NCBI GenBank assembly: GCA_030267565.1
Contig: BRXU01000010.1
Coordinates: 1,298,501 to 1,362,500, forward strand
Source of the DNA: Pleodorina starrii
Taxonomy: Eukaryota > Chlorophyta > Chlorophyceae > Chlamydomonadales > Volvocaceae
Direction of reading: 5' to 3'
DNA: 64,000 nucleotides
Positions 43,095 through 55,642 of the stretch are shown here, piece by piece. The position numbers and the translations under genes were made by a program. How positions within the stretch are numbered: position 1 is the stretch's first letter; each line of letters opens with the position of its first letter. The notes under the pieces are model-generated. The model was not told the DNA's origin and did not search any database. It worked only from the letters and a program-made list of their open reading frames with translations.

Positions 43095-44196
43095 GAACGG
43101 CTGACGAACGGGCATGAACGGTTCCTGACGAACGGCTTGGTAGGCCGCGGGTGTGCTGCTGCGCGCGCGCCCATCCGTCCTGGCCGCAATGTGCGCAACG
43201 TTGGGCCGCTCGACCGTCGCTGCCGCTGCTGCCGCTGTGTTGACACTGGGTTTTGGGGCTAGGATTGTAACGAACGGGCACTCAACTGGAAACGCGACGT
43301 GCCAATCTTCTCAGACAAAAGCTGAAATTCTTGTCGCCAGGAGGGGCCGAACTGACTAGACTGGGACAGGCCACGGTTCGGCTGATCCATCGGAATCTAT
43401 TCTTATCAACTCCAGAAAGTTCGCTCTGTACCTCAACACCTTTAGGTTAGGATGCGATGATTACAAGGGGAACCGGTTTTCACACCGGTTAAGGTTAGGG
43501 CATGAACCATGGGTCACAGCGATGTAACGGTTTATCAAATCAACGAAGGACGCCAAAAAGCTGCTCATTGCCTCGGCCAACTCTTGTCGACCGCTTGTCG
43601 ACAACAACTCAACAACCGATGGGCATCACCTGGCATTTGGGTGCGGAACAAAACCGCTCCTCCCGGTGACCTTGCGCCGACGCGACACCATCCACACAAG
43701 CGGTCCACAGACGATGTGTGCAGCGATTGGAAGCAGACGTTTGATCGTGGCCCCAAGCAAGACGCCGCAGCTCCATAAAAACAACTTCAGTTTAATAGCG
43801 TTCGTATAGCACAACCTTGGGCTGTAGTTCACGTGAAAAGATCCCGAAATTGGTTCTATTTGTCCTTTATTAGCGCCCCGAGCCAATCCGAACTCCCTGA
43901 ATTTCACTTCAAATTCGAGGGTTTTATCGAAACATACGATTCCGAGAACGTCGCCGAAAGCAAACCAGGCTGTGCTTAACCAAACGCTGTGTGGGCAGGC
44001 GCGCGCGTCGACAGCAGCCGCTCTCAAACTGACCCCAGCAGCGCGGCCTCAGCGCCGTCACCGCCGCTGCAAAGCTTCGCGGCCTCGTCACCCACGTCTT
44101 CTTCCCCAGGCGAAGAACTCCCGTTTCCCACGCACGGTGGGCCGCCGCCACCCTTCCGCTAACTGGCCGGAACGGAGTGACTCATCAGCCTTTGTC
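43095..44196. other. Region between the Ty3 cluster and gene 3
   Basis: Right flank of the Ty3 insertion and presumed upstream region of gene 3. It has a GAACGGCTGAC-type short repeat at 43095-43140 and an AACCGGTTTTCACACCGGTT inverted repeat near 43470. An open frame continues from 43972 into the gene 3 model, so an upstream exon or an earlier start is possible. No E1-E5 homology was seen. Confidence 0.45.
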
Positions 44197-47100
44197 ATGA
44201 CTACAAGGTCTACAACGCAGCCGCCGCCGCCGCCGCATCCGGCAGGACATCTCCGGGAGCTCCAAAGCCGCTATCACAGCAACGACCACAACGAACTGCT
44301 GCCTCGCCAGCATCAGCAATACCAGTCCCAACCGCCGCACCAACCGCCGCCGCGGCAGCCGGCGCGGGTCGACCGGGCTATGGCGCTGTCCGGGCCGGCC
44401 GTTGGGCCGCCGACGAACAGCGGAGGCATCGAGGGCGGAGAGTGCATGAACTGCGGCCACTGCGGCGTCACGAGCGGCAACGGCCACAACTGTGGCCCGG
44501 GCGCCTCCCCAGCTGCTGCAAATGCGGCGGCCGCCGCCGGCAACAACCCCGGCGCAGCCGCCGCCGCTGTGCCGCCGTCCCCGCTGTACCGGTCGCGCAT
44601 GCAGCAAGTGACCGTCGCGTTCAAGGTACGGCACTGCGACCGGTTTCGGCGCGTCGGGCCTTCAGCGGCATTGCGCGGGGCCTGGGCCTGGGTCTCAGTT
44701 GCAGTTCATACAACCCCTTCCTTCCTTCTTTCCTTCGTTCCTTCCTTCCTTCCTTCCTTCCTTCTTTCCTTCGTTCCTTCCTTCCTTCCATCGTCTGCCG
44801 CCTTGGCCCCTCCCGCAGTTCGAGATCCCGCCAGGCATGTCGATTGAGCGTGCGGCAGAAATCCTGACCGCCGCGGCGCGCCCCGCGGTGGAAGCCGTCA
44901 TGAACGGCAGGGTGCCGCCGCCGGAGGATGCGGGGGCACCTGCGGCGGTGTCCGCGCCGCCACCGCAACGCCCAGCTGCCGGTGCCGTCCCCGCCGCCGC
45001 CGGGCGCCGTCGCTTCCCGTCGGGTCGGTGGCTGAGCCGCATGACGGAGGTGCAGTGCCTGAGGGGCTGCGTGGAGCTGGTGCTGAGGCTGCAGGTGAGG
45101 GGAATGGGGCGAGATGCGTCCTGAGTGTCTCTCCGGTTGTGGGGCCCTGTCCCTGGGAGACTTGCAAGGTCACGTACCCGGCCGCAAATTGCTGCCGCCC
45201 CAAGGGGCCCGCTGGCTTTTGAGAAACACAGACCGCCACCACTCGAGCTTGCGATGCCTCTGATTTGGATCATGGATCCCCTAGGAGTGCCTGAGAGTTA
45301 GGGCACTAAATTGGTGACCGAGAGGTCACCAGTTCGATCCCGGCCTTCGCAGAGGGCTGGGTGACCGATGGGGGCCCTGGTGTGGGAACGAACAGCAGGT
45401 GATCGCATGGCTCTTTAGCCATGTCCCTGTCCCCTGCACTGGTAGAACTCATCACGGTTGAATGTTCTACAATGATGTGTCTGGCATATCTGGGAAAAGT
45501 GCGTGCGGGTACCCAGATGTGATCCGAGTGAGACGGAGCCCAGACACGGAGTGGGTGGGAGAAGCAACCCATCTTAGTCAAAAAGGCGGTCACCGCGGTA
45601 ATGGGCTGAAAGTACCCGCCGAAGAGGCATCAGTCTGTTCCCTTAACCCACGCTCGGGCTTACGGTCCAGTGTAAACTTTCTTTCTTTTCATGTGTCCCC
45701 TGCACGATGTGATGTACATCATGCCGTGTACCGCACTGCAGTACATCGGAGATGAGTTGGACGATGTCGTGTTGACTGTGGCGCTGGAGGTGTTAAAGCG
45801 CGAGCTGGCAGGGCAGCTGGAGGCGGCCGCCGCCGGGGCTGTGGGACCCGCCACCGAAGGAGCCAGTGGTACTGCTGCCGCTCCGGAGGCTCCCTCAGCC
45901 GCGGCCGCCGCTGCAGCCGCGCCCGTGCTGCAGGCGCCCGCGGGCGCCGCGGCTGGAGGTGCGGCGGGCGGTGATGAGGTCGATGACGACGACGAGCACG
46001 ACTGCCCGGGTGTTGCTGGGCCACGTGCCGAAGGCAGTCCCGGGGGCAGCGGCGGTCCCGACATGCTGACCCGCCAGGTGAATGCGGATACGGGGTAGCT
46101 AGCGGATACTGGTATCGGTAGATGCGGCTTGGATACAGCAGCACGGGTGGTGAAGCCATATGTCGATATGTGGACAGTTCGCGTGTCTCATTGGGGCGGC
46201 AGAGCGGGGTGTCCTCCGGCCCTCGGCAGTGGGCGCACACACATAATCCTCCGCCTTCAACACAGCACGGGGAGTTTGCCTCGCTGCCGCACTCACTGCT
46301 CGCCTCCGTGCCCCTCCCACCACTGCCGCCTCACCTCACCTTACCCCACCCCGCCCCGCCCCGCCCCGCCCCGCCCGCTCACCCCGGTCTTGGGGCTCCT
46401 CCTGTGGACGTTCCCACACCCCCACTTCGCCGACTGGCTTGGATGGCGTTGACGGCGTCACCACCACCACCAACACCACCATCATCATCACCACCACCAT
46501 CACCACCAGCAACAGCCGCACTGGAGCGAGATGTGGCCGTCCTCCTGCCCCACCGCCCCCTCCACCGTCGTTTCTACGCTCGCCACCGCAGACCCCGTCC
46601 CGGCTCCAGATGCCGGCGGCGGCAGCGTTCGCGGCGGTGAAGAGAGCAGCAGCGGCGCCGGCGCCGGCGCTGTGTCGGAGCCAGCGGCTCGGGCTGTCCA
46701 GCTGATTGCGCTCCTGGAGACGCCAGTGGTGGGCCTGGGCGCCGGTGGTGGTGGCAGCGGCGGCGGCAGCAATGAGGGAGGTGTGCTTGGTGATGCCGGT
46801 GGCCGCACTGAGGGAGCGGGAGTGGCGGCGCTTGGTGTGCTGCCGGGCGGCAGCGGTGTGGTTCCAGACTCGTCCCCTCGGGCCACTTGGCAGCTGCACC
46901 TCTTCCTGGATGGAGGCGGAGGCGGAGGCGGACACAGACATGTGGCCGGTGGCGGCGGCGGGGCCGGCGGCTCTGCTGCTGCTGGGGGAAGTCCCTCCGT
47001 GGAAGTGCGGGTGGTGGTGAAGCAGCACGGGTCGGTGGTGGCGGAGGTGGAGCGGCTCACGGTGGGCTACCCCAGGGGGGCGAGCGTCAGGTGGGTCCTC

Positions 47101-47493
47101 GGTGGGACAGGCCACCTTTACCAGGCCCTTGCTGCGAGAGTTACGGTACACCACCCTACGTCACATTTCCCCCTCTCCCGCCCCTCCCCCTCGCAGACTG
47201 GACCTGTCGGGGCTGACGGAGGGCGATGCCGCGCTGCTGGTGCTGCCGTACATACACCCGGCCGCGCCGCCGCCGCCGCCGCCACCACCGCCGCAGCAGC
47301 CTCAGGCGGAGGCCCCTCCCCAGGGACCAGCCCCGGCCGGATCAGCCGAGCCGGGACCGGGACCGCTGGCTACGCTCCCCCATGTGGGCCCGCTGTACCT
47401 GCCCATCGCGGTGGTGCCTCCAGGGGTGGCGGAGGAGCTGTGCGGCCTGATGGACAAGATGGAGAGAGAATTTGCGGAGCGAACCGACACCCT

Positions 47494-47524
<31 letters not shown>

Positions 47525-50058
47525 CGTCAGCAGCACCCAACCGACCCACGGGTCATTCGCGCCCGCGCCTTCACGCACCACTTCTCAGTGCTCGTGTCGG
47601 ACATTGTGTCGCTGCTGCTGGGCTGCGATAGGGTCACGGGGGAGGCGGAGGAGGAGGGGCCGGAGGTGGAGGCGGGGGGTGTCGTGGTCCGCCTGAGGCA
47701 GGTGTGCGGTGACGTCCTCTCCTTCCTGGTAGCCATGCGCCTCACCGCCACGGTCCGCTACGTGCTGCAGGAGATCCAGGCCGCGGGTGAGGGACTGGGC
47801 GAGGGGCGGGTGGGTGGGTTATGTCTGGGCAGCCGCTGCTTATGCGCCATGGGCTACGGGCGGACGGGAACCGAGCCGCGTCTTCCCGACGCTGCGTCTT
47901 CGTCTTTGTTTTTCGAAACTCTCTCAGCAAAGTCCCAAAGTGCCACTGCGCCCCGTGAACACCGCCGAAGCCAGAACGTGTCCAGTGATCTCCAGTGATC
48001 TCCAGTGCGCTTACCGTCCTCCGAGTCCTGCGCCCGATCCTTGCCGCCCCACGAGCTCTGCAGGCGGTGCCAACCTGCTGCGTGAGCTGATTTCGGGCAC
48101 CGAAATGGAGGAGGGGGCCCTGGGTCGGGTACTGAGCGGTAGGGGACCCACTGGCGGAGAGGAGGAGCTGGGACACGAGGAGGAGGAGGCGGAGGCGCAG
48201 CCGCGCGGCGCCGGAGCCGATAAGGACATGGCGGCTGCGGGCAGCGAGACCGGAGGCCGCAGCGACAGCGCAGCCGCTGAGACCGAGGGTGTGGCCATTG
48301 GTGGGGGCGCGGGCAGCGGCAAGGGTGGATGTGGCGGCGACAGCGGTGGCGTTTTCAGCGGCAGCGAGGACCCAGCGGGGAGGCTGGAGCGCTTCCTGCG
48401 CCGGGGAGCCACACCGCGCCATCAACGGCGGGTGACGGCACTGCGGGCGATGCTGCTGGGGTTCAGGTGGGTACGGGTACTGGTGGGCCATCAGTCCGCG
48501 GTTTCCGCGGTGGCCCGTCTCCGGTGGTTCTCCGTAGGACCTGCCCCCGGGGGCCACCCGAGGTTGAGGCGGTGGGGCCCCGACAGGCCGAAGTGAGGCC
48601 GCGGCCCTCCGCCAGCAGCGCCCTCCACCCTCCCCGCACTTTTGGACCCTCCGGTAAACCTCTCCTCGCGCCCCTGCCTACACCTTGCAGCGAGCCGGAT
48701 ATGGAGGAGGCCTGCACCGCCTTCCGCTGCCACCACGCTCAGCCCTGGGACCTCCCGGTAGCGGTCCTCAACGCGGTGCTGGCGGCGGTCCTGGTGGCGT
48801 TCACGATTGGGGTTGGTTACGGCGGTGGTAGCGGCGAGGCCGTGCCGTGGGGCCCCCGAGGTGGCGGCGGCTTCCTCTCCCGCATCTGGGCCCCGCTGCC
48901 ACCCTGGGCACTGGTGCAGCTGGCGCTGTGCTGCGGCTGCCTGCTGCTGCCGCCGCTGCTGCTGGAGGTCTGGGACGGGCTCTGCAAGCCCAGGTATGCG
49001 GTGGCAGGGGTGTGGGGGCGGCATAGGGTGGGGCGGGGCGACCCACAACGCGGCGCTGCGGTGTCCGGCCGGAGCATAACGCGCCAAGGCTGCCGAAGAG
49101 AGTCAGCCCCAAATAGTGCATTGGGGGCACGTCTTCTTTTGTGAGGTGCAGGCAGAGACCTCAGCCAGACACCACAGCAGCTCTCCCACTTATGCCGAGC
49201 CCCTGTCTGCGCATGGCACATACCCCGATGTGGCCACATGGGCCCCTCCCCCACAGAGGCCGTAGCCCCGAAGAGGGCCGCCGTCGGCTCCGCCCCGCTG
49301 AGAGGCTGCGGGAGCCCTTGCTGCGGGCGGGCCACGCCGTCAGCCTCATCCTGCTGTTCGCATACGTCAAGTGGAATGGCGGCCCCGGCGAGAAGATGCA
49401 GCTGCTGAGGACGGGCAGTGCGCTGGCGGCGCTGATGGTGGTGATGCAGCCCGTATTCCACAGCGTGAGTTCGAGCGTTGCCATACAATGTGTGCAAAAA
49501 TGATGCTCCTCGCTATTAGTGCGCTTACGGGAACATTCTCGCCGTGTGGCCGCAGACCGGCCACTCTGGCGGTGTTCCCATACCGGTAGTACTTGCAGCG
49601 ACACCGCCCTACAACCATTTATTTGTTGCCCTGGCCTTGATCCGTAACCTGCCTCTGCGCTTCGCCCTCCCCTTGTACCGCAACTCCGAAGCATAAACGG
49701 TGAATTTCCATTGTCGGTCTTCAATGCATGCCGCGCACGACCCTTAACGGGTCCTGACGACGCCCTGCCCGCGCAGATTCACGTGCGCGGCAATGTGGGC
49801 AACTGGGTGGTGGCGGCGGTGATGCTGGCACTGCTGTTCAGGGCGACCGCCGACGGAGACGTGGCCACCGTCGCCAGCGCCGACACCGCCCCCAGCAGCC
49901 TCAGCAACATCTGGACCGCGTGGCTGCCCTCGGCGGCGTCGGCGGCGTCGCTCGTCCTGGCTTCAGTGCTGCTGGTGGCGGTGCGGGACGTGGGCTGGCG
50001 GATGGATTTCCTGGAGCACGGCGGGCGGGAGGTCGAACGACGGGTGAAGGCCGATTGA
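44197..50058 (+). CDS. Gene 3: family member lacking exons 1-5
   Basis: Exons: 44197-44625 (E6-like), 44819-45094, 45742-46077, about 46516-47090, 47197-47786, 47986-48466, 48691-48993, 49305-49464 and 49777-50058. Phases close and give about 1143 aa. The start ATG 44197 (MTTRSTTQPPPP) is a guess, as the frame is open from 43972. The E9 acceptor may be 46510 or 46516. Conserved parts: SPLYRSRMQQVTVAFK, RWLSRMTEVQCLRGCVELVL, VVVKQHGSVVAEVERLTVGY, LDLSGLTEGD, and the C-terminal membrane exons E12-E14. E6 has a Cys-rich patch (CMNCGHCG) not present in the other copies. E12 is almost identical in DNA to that of gene 2. Without E1-E2 the protein has no N-terminal membrane segments, so it is either a shorter paralog or a 5'-truncated one. 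Function unknown. Confidence 0.7.
44715..44790. repeat. (TTCC)n microsatellite in intron 6 of gene 3
   Basis: A CTTCCTTC-type tract with two near-identical halves, directly upstream of the E7 acceptor, where it serves as an exaggerated pyrimidine tract. Confidence 0.9.
45263..45650 (+). mobile_element. SINE-like insertion with pol III boxes in intron 7 of gene 3
   Basis: A-box-like TGCCTGAGAGTTAGG (45288-45302) and B-box-like AGTTCGATCCC (45331-45341) at tRNA-like spacing, followed by about 300 bp of non-coding sequence. The matching intron of gene 4 is only 226 bp, against 647 bp here, which suggests an insertion. End points and target duplication were not resolved. Its tRNA-like core closely resembles the one inside the TRIMs. 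Confidence 0.5.
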
Positions 50059-51098
50059 CTGACGAACATGCCCGGAACGCTCAACGGGCTGTGGATGCCC
50101 CCCGCGGAATGGGTGGAGGGCGGGGAGGGAGGCACGGGCCCCGGGGTGCTGTCGCAGCATGTGTTTTTGGCGCATTGGGGGGTTGATGGCAGTTGCGATG
50201 CGCGTGAGGCGTCCTCACGCTTTCCTCGTGTTCGACTGGGGTTGGGTTCGGTGCCCTGTCTGTGTTGCCGGGAGGATTCGATTGCCAGCCACCAGGGTTC
50301 AGTCCAGGGTAATCCTTATCCCCACCGGTTGTGTTGAGAGCTGCGTTTGATGGCTTTCCATTTCGCTGTTCCGGTTCCAATGTTGCGGGGCCGCTCCATT
50401 CTTGTCGCGGCACATGCAGCTTAGCGAGGGAAGGGGCGGCCGAGTTGGAGCATCCCGCAAGTGACAAAAGCTCAATTGTGGTGGCACCCTGCTGAAAGCG
50501 TGGTCCTAGCACGCTGACGTGTTGCAAGGAGGACAGGGGGGGTTTGCCAATGTGGATGCGGTGGAGATGGGGCAGGGCGCGCGCGCGGCGGCAGTGCACG
50601 CCGCGTGTCGTCCCCCTTATGGAGCACGAATTCATTGTGGCACACACCCATTGACACAACACTCACTGTGTATGTTTTTCGCGATGCCGTACACCCATGC
50701 GCCATGCGTCACGCAATGCAGCATCATTCAACCGACGAACTACTGGAGCTCATCAAGATTCATGCATGGCCATTCGCTCGGAATTGCAATGAGGCCGACG
50801 ATCACGGCTTGGCAGCTGCAAACGACGGATGCGGCTGACCGCTGCTGTTGGGGCAACGTAACAGTACACAACCTCGCGGGTCGATTTAGTGCGTGTGTTT
50901 GGTGTTCTTCCTTCAGACGTTGAGGCGGTTATACGTTGCGACGTTGTTCCTACGACATTGTCCGCCGTAGAGATGGAGGGTACGGAGGCTGTAACGCTAT
51001 TGAACCGTGGGGTTAGACCTAGGCGACCCCTGTCAGCGATGGCCATCGTGTACACGCCTTTAGTAATGGCTCCTAGAGCGTTGCAGGCGGTTGTAATG
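50059..51098. other. Region downstream of gene 3
   Basis: Probably the 3' UTR of gene 3 followed by intergenic DNA. TGTAA occurs at 50990-50994 and 51092-51096, rather far from the stop. Overlapping frames of 80-190 aa on both strands show no recognisable motif. Confidence 0.4.
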
Positions 51099-51771
51099 TT
51101 AATTAATGGCGCACTCCACGGCTTTGTCGAGTAGGTAATGAAGTCGCCGCTCGGCCTTCTGCTTCTCCGTGCGCTGGTTGCCCATGGGTGCTGGTTTGTC
51201 CTTGTCCAGCGCCTGACGACGTCGTGTTAACGTGTTAAGTCGCTCCAGGCTACACTGAAGCATTTGAAGGTCTCCATTCTCTCTAAGGACTGCGAAGTCG
51301 TCGGGGGACATGTTCACCCTAGAAGTCGCCTCCTCTGCAGGCAGTCACCGCATTTGAGGGAGCTTTTTGAAATCTCGTTTCCTGCTAGGCTACACGCAGT
51401 GAACTAACTTTCTACAACTACGATAAAAAAGCGCATCAGAATAACGAATAGATATTGATTTTACTCCATACGTTCCTACAGCAACAGCAATCAAAGATAC
51501 GTTTCACACCCTTGAGTTTTGAAATTTCTTTGGACTGCTCCTCTCGTTCAAGGCCGAGAGGCTCCAGGTCATCACCGCTGGGCAAAGCGCCATCTTCGAT
51601 CTTAAGTACATCAGCGCTGGCAGTTTTCTGCGGGTCGGCGCTGCGGGTTGGCCGAGCCACTGGCTCCATCCGCATTGGGCCGTGCCCTGAGCTTTGTCGC
51701 CACCACCGCAGTAGCAATAATAATGATAAAAATAATGGCCAATATGCCACCTGTAGGTGACACATGGGCAC
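51099..51771 (-). CDS. Small membrane-anchored coiled-coil protein, two exons, unknown
   Basis: Minus-strand exons 51771-51510 (donor AAGG|GTGTGA) and 51334-51099 (acceptor CTGCAG|AGGAGG) join in phase 1 to give 165 aa. The N-terminus has one hydrophobic segment (YWPLFLSLLLLLRWW). A polar linker follows, then a charged helical region that runs smoothly across the splice junction (GLEREEQSKEISKLK into EEATSRVNMSPDDFAVL) and on to LERLNTLTRRRQALDKDK and AERRLHYLLDKAVECAIN. The continuity of heptad-like Leu spacing across the junction is the best support for the model. The sequence is less GC-rich than the family genes. The start could lie further upstream, since TACAG|GTGGC at about 51750 could also be an acceptor. 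Not recognised. Confidence 0.5.
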
Positions 51772-51864
51772 TGCCCGAGAGGGAAATTAGCTTCCTAATC
51801 GTGTAAATGCGACTATTTGCATATACATGCTAGTGGGGTTAACTTATAAATCAGCTCGCAAACA

Positions 51865-52197
51865 TGACGTATATTAATGTGTAAGGGGCGCTGTACGACA
51901 ATCCGAACCAAATCCGAATGTACTACAGACCTTTGGAAGCCAGCAGGGTAGACGGATATTTCTTTCTGGAACGACCTTCCTCTACTGATGTACGTACTGA
52001 TTTTGTAACTACTGAAAAGAATCGGAGCGTGCGCTTACTTCGAGTCGTGCTGCTCGACATTCGCCCTCTGGATACTGATACAAGCTGCCCGCCGAACCGC
52101 AAGTGCATTTAGGCGAGCGAACCAACATTTGGGATGGTCAGCTGGCATTTTACGTCAACCCATCCTACACCTATATTTACACCAAGGACAGGGAGGC
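51865..52197. repeat. Left copy of a 333/336-bp direct repeat flanking the LINE
   Basis: Starts TGACGTATATTAATG and ends GACAGGGAGGC. It matches 55643-55978 with only a few substitutions and one 3-bp indel. It carries a short open frame (about 64 aa), probably not a gene. Confidence 0.9.
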
Positions 52198-55100
52198 GCA
52201 GAAAAAGATATAAAGAAAAACAAAAACAAAATGACAGCACAAACGTCTCATAACGAAAGTGGTGCAATGGAACGTAAACTGTGGGAGATCGCACAAAAAC
52301 AAACTTCTCAAGATGAAATGCGTTCTTGCCGCAGACTGAACATCTCAAAGATAGCTTTCGCAAGGCCGCGCTGATCGTCGACTTGCATGACATCGTGAAC
52401 ACTCGCAGTATTGGGTACGCCTAAGTCCCAAAGCATCTGCCGTGCTGACACAAGGGCAGAACACTCCAACAGAAAATGCTTCTCATCCTCGACCGCACCG
52501 TCAGAGCGACACGCTTTGCAAACACGGAGCTCCCTAGACCGGCTACTCTCGCTGTTAATCGCCAAAGCAGAAACACACAAACGAAAACGAAGTAAAGAAC
52601 GATGGTGCGCCAGGGGGATGTAACCCTCAAAACGCTTCGGCAGCCCCATCCAATGTTTGTGGCGACACATCTTAACACCGGGCTTTCTACCGTCCGTAAC
52701 GAAAGCGCTCGGGTCCACAGCCAACCTGTCGCTGCTCCAGTCGTCATTAACACGACCCCTGAGGGTGTCCATCAGCGCCTCAACATCAAGCTTGCTGGCC
52801 GCGTACCGCCTAACCCTAGCATCAATGCTACCCGCTGCTGCGTCCTCGCCCCAGACATGCCCTAAGAGGTTTAGAGCCCTGATGACCTTGGAACCCCAAA
52901 CGTCACCCTGCAGATTGGTTTCTAACGCCAACCGAATCTCGTGACGAAAAGCACTGTGATACACGGTGCTAGTGACCTCCACCAGACTATTCCAGAAGCG
53001 AAAAACCGACTCGGCCCAGTGCAACTGCAAAGGCATCTGACCAAGTTCCCTAAACAACAACTGAAGAGGCGGAACGGCGGCTCCAACCAATTGCTTCATA
53101 AATGAAATCTGGAGCTTGACCATCCGGTCTCGTATAGCCGCCTCAAAATAACAAGAGCGTGGAGCTTCATTGGCCGGGAAACCCCTCTCTAGCATGGCTA
53201 GGACCAAGTCAGCACCCCACAGCTGCGATCCGTACGACAGCACGGAACGGACTTGCGCGTTAAAACATTTCATACCGACGGAAGGCAACAAAAGCCCCTG
53301 CCGCCGCAGTTTACTGAGCAGGGCAAACATGGCCCGCCGGCCCGCAGCATAGAGCTCATCCGTACAGGAGGCGAAGGTACTGCTAGGACCGAAATGCAGC
53401 CCGAGATAGCGTGCGCGAGACTTCCAAGTGATAGGCCGGTCCACCGGCAGCCCCTCCTCCATTACGCGCATGGTGACCAAGTCGCTGATCGCATAGAAGT
53501 GACTCCTAACCTGGTCGTTAGGGTAAAAGAACAACAGCTCGCACTTCTTCGCATTGACGGTGAGACCGAACGTTTCCGACCACTCTCGCAACGCTCTAAG
53601 CAGGCTCATTAAACGGCGTTTTGTCCCCGCGAAAAGACTGAGGTCGTCCGCGTAAAGAGCCAAGGGCACGCGCCGACCTTCCACACTTGGGCATTCGGTG
53701 GCCGCCATGGCAGCCGGGAGCGCGACATCCAGGGCGTCCACATAATCCGCAAAACCCTCCACAAAGAAACCAAACAGCGTGGGGCTCATCGGGCAACCCT
53801 GCTTCACCCCCTGAGAGGAGGAAAAGGCCTCTCCAGTGGTGCCGTTCACTTTGACCCGCAGTTCCACCCGCTCATAGCAACGCTTCAGGGCATCCAAGGC
53901 AGCGCCATTTACTCCTCGTTCCTCAAGGCGAGCCCACAACAAATCCCTATTCACCCGGTCAAAAGCCTTCTCGAAATCGATCTGACAAACAAATAGCCCC
54001 TGACCGAGAGCGTTGGGGGGAGCCGTGCGACAGCGATCCGTGAGATGCCGTAGCAAAAACAAATTATGGATGGTGCCGCGCTTCGACCGGAAGCCTCCCT
54101 GGTAGGGACTGCGCGCTCCGCAACCCTCTCCCCACGCCTTCAACCGCCGCTCCAACAAAAATGCGTAAAGCTTAGAGAGGGCCCCGCCGACAGCCAATCC
54201 GCGATAGTTGCTCGGGTCGAGCACGTCGCCCTTTTTGTGGAGTGGGGTGACAACCGAAACCTCGAACTGCTTGGGGTAGTCCCCGGTAGAACGTATATGT
54301 TCCAACAGACGCAACAGGTACGGCGCCAGAACAAGCTCCTCTCTGCCCTCTACCCTACGAGTCGCGTACTTGTAGCATTCCGCGGGGGCCTGCTCGAGGC
54401 CTGGCGACTTATGGTTGCGAAGCGACTTCAGCGCCGCGATGACCTCGGCCAGAGTAAACGGAGCACTCAGGGATGCCGCCGCAACAACCCGCTGGTTTCG
54501 CGCTACGCTCTCGGTACCTGCCCAGTTGCGGGGCGCTTCGAGGGGGCGCCCGTTGATGAGGTTCAGAATATAGTCCGCCCTGACCTCACTAAACGGATTC
54601 ACCTCATTATTGTACAATGCATCAAAATACTCGCGCCAACTGTTAACATCGCGGATCGGGCACTCGGGTTTCAAACCCTGGTTAAGCTGGCGCCACAGCG
54701 CACGGGGGTCGCCCTTGCATTCCTCCAAGAAAGACGTAAAATGAGCGACGCGATGCGAAGCGCAAGCATCCTTCCTGAGCCTCTGGTAGCGAGAGCGTAG
54801 CATGGTGAAGACTTGCCGCGCAGGTTCGTCCGCAAGGAGCCCATGTGCCCTCATGTGTGCCTTGTGCTGCAGCATCGCACTACGAGCAGCAGCGCACTCG
54901 TCAGTCCACCACGGCGCGTCCTTATCCTCTCTGACGCGCTGGACCCTGTTACGACGCCCCCTGAAAGCCTTCTCCAACGCCGCCGAGCACGCCTTCGTAA
55001 AAACCTCGACGACCGCTGTACTGTCCAAATCAGTGCCAAGCTTATCGACAGCATCCGCAATGCGACAGATGGAGGGCGCGTCATCAGCGGCAAAAAGGCT

Positions 55101-55642
55101 CTCGTATCTGGCTTTGCGCTGCACGTCGAAACGAGCTCTAGGGGTGCGCTTACCCACCGCAAGGGGGCCTTGCCGCAAAACCCGTAGCTCAAGCGACACC
55201 GGACAATGATCGCTCATGAGACTGCCCACCTTGTTCCCGGTTTGCGCGACGGGGATGTTCATAACGCGAAGACGATCCGCTCGAAAGAAAAGGGCCGGGG
55301 ACGCCACAAACAGATCAATCATGCTACTTCCCTGCCCCGCAGGACTCCAAAACGTACACGCCCCTTGCGAATCACCTTGCACCCGACCGTTCAAGACGAC
55401 GAGCTCCAGCTCCTGGCACAGGCCCACCAAAGCCCGCCCAAAAGCATTATCCGCGCTGTCTTCGGATCGGCGCGGTGGGATAGCGCGCAGAAGGTTGGAA
55501 TGGCCCAGTTCCGCTTGCGTGAAATCCGCTAGCTCTGCATCGCCGTCTGCGTCTGGGAGCTCGCACAATCCAGCGACTCTGGAATTGAGGTCACCCAACA
55601 GCAAAACCTCGTCGCCCGGCTGTTGGAAACGCCGCACCAGAG
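52198..55642 (-). mobile_element. 5'-truncated LINE (non-LTR retrotransposon)
   Basis: Lies on the minus strand between two long direct repeats. The 5' end is cut within the endonuclease domain. The 3' UTR (52198-52307) ends in a T-rich stretch rather than poly(A). The simplest reading is target-primed insertion with an exceptionally long target-site duplication. Confidence 0.85.
52308..55642 (-). CDS. LINE ORF2: endonuclease remnant, reverse transcriptase, CCHC finger
   Basis: An uninterrupted frame of about 1110 codons with an incomplete N-terminus; the first in-frame Met at 55679 lies in flanking DNA. It contains the end of an AP-type (EEP) endonuclease (VLLLGDLNSRV near the start, then SLMSDHCPVSLEL) and a reverse transcriptase (NYRGLAVGGALSKLYAFLLE, YQGGFRSKRGTIHNLFLL, CQIDFEKAFDRVNRDLLW, GVKQGCPMSPTLFGFFVEGF, catalytic YADD at 53643-53654). 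A C-terminal zinc finger follows (CKACRSDG...EKHFLLEC). No RNase H was recognised. The architecture fits an L1-like LINE. Loss of the N-terminal catalytic half of the endonuclease should make it defective, but the intact frame indicates a young copy. Confidence 0.88.

Noticed and set aside
45288..45341. Possible genuine tRNA gene
   Set aside because: A and B boxes are present, but I could not close an acceptor stem or an anticodon arm; a SINE-like origin fits better.
46441..46509. Poly-His stretch ahead of E9 of gene 3 as coding
   Set aside because: It lies between an in-frame TGA (46450-46452) and the first usable AG acceptor, so it is probably intronic and acts as a pyrimidine-rich tract.
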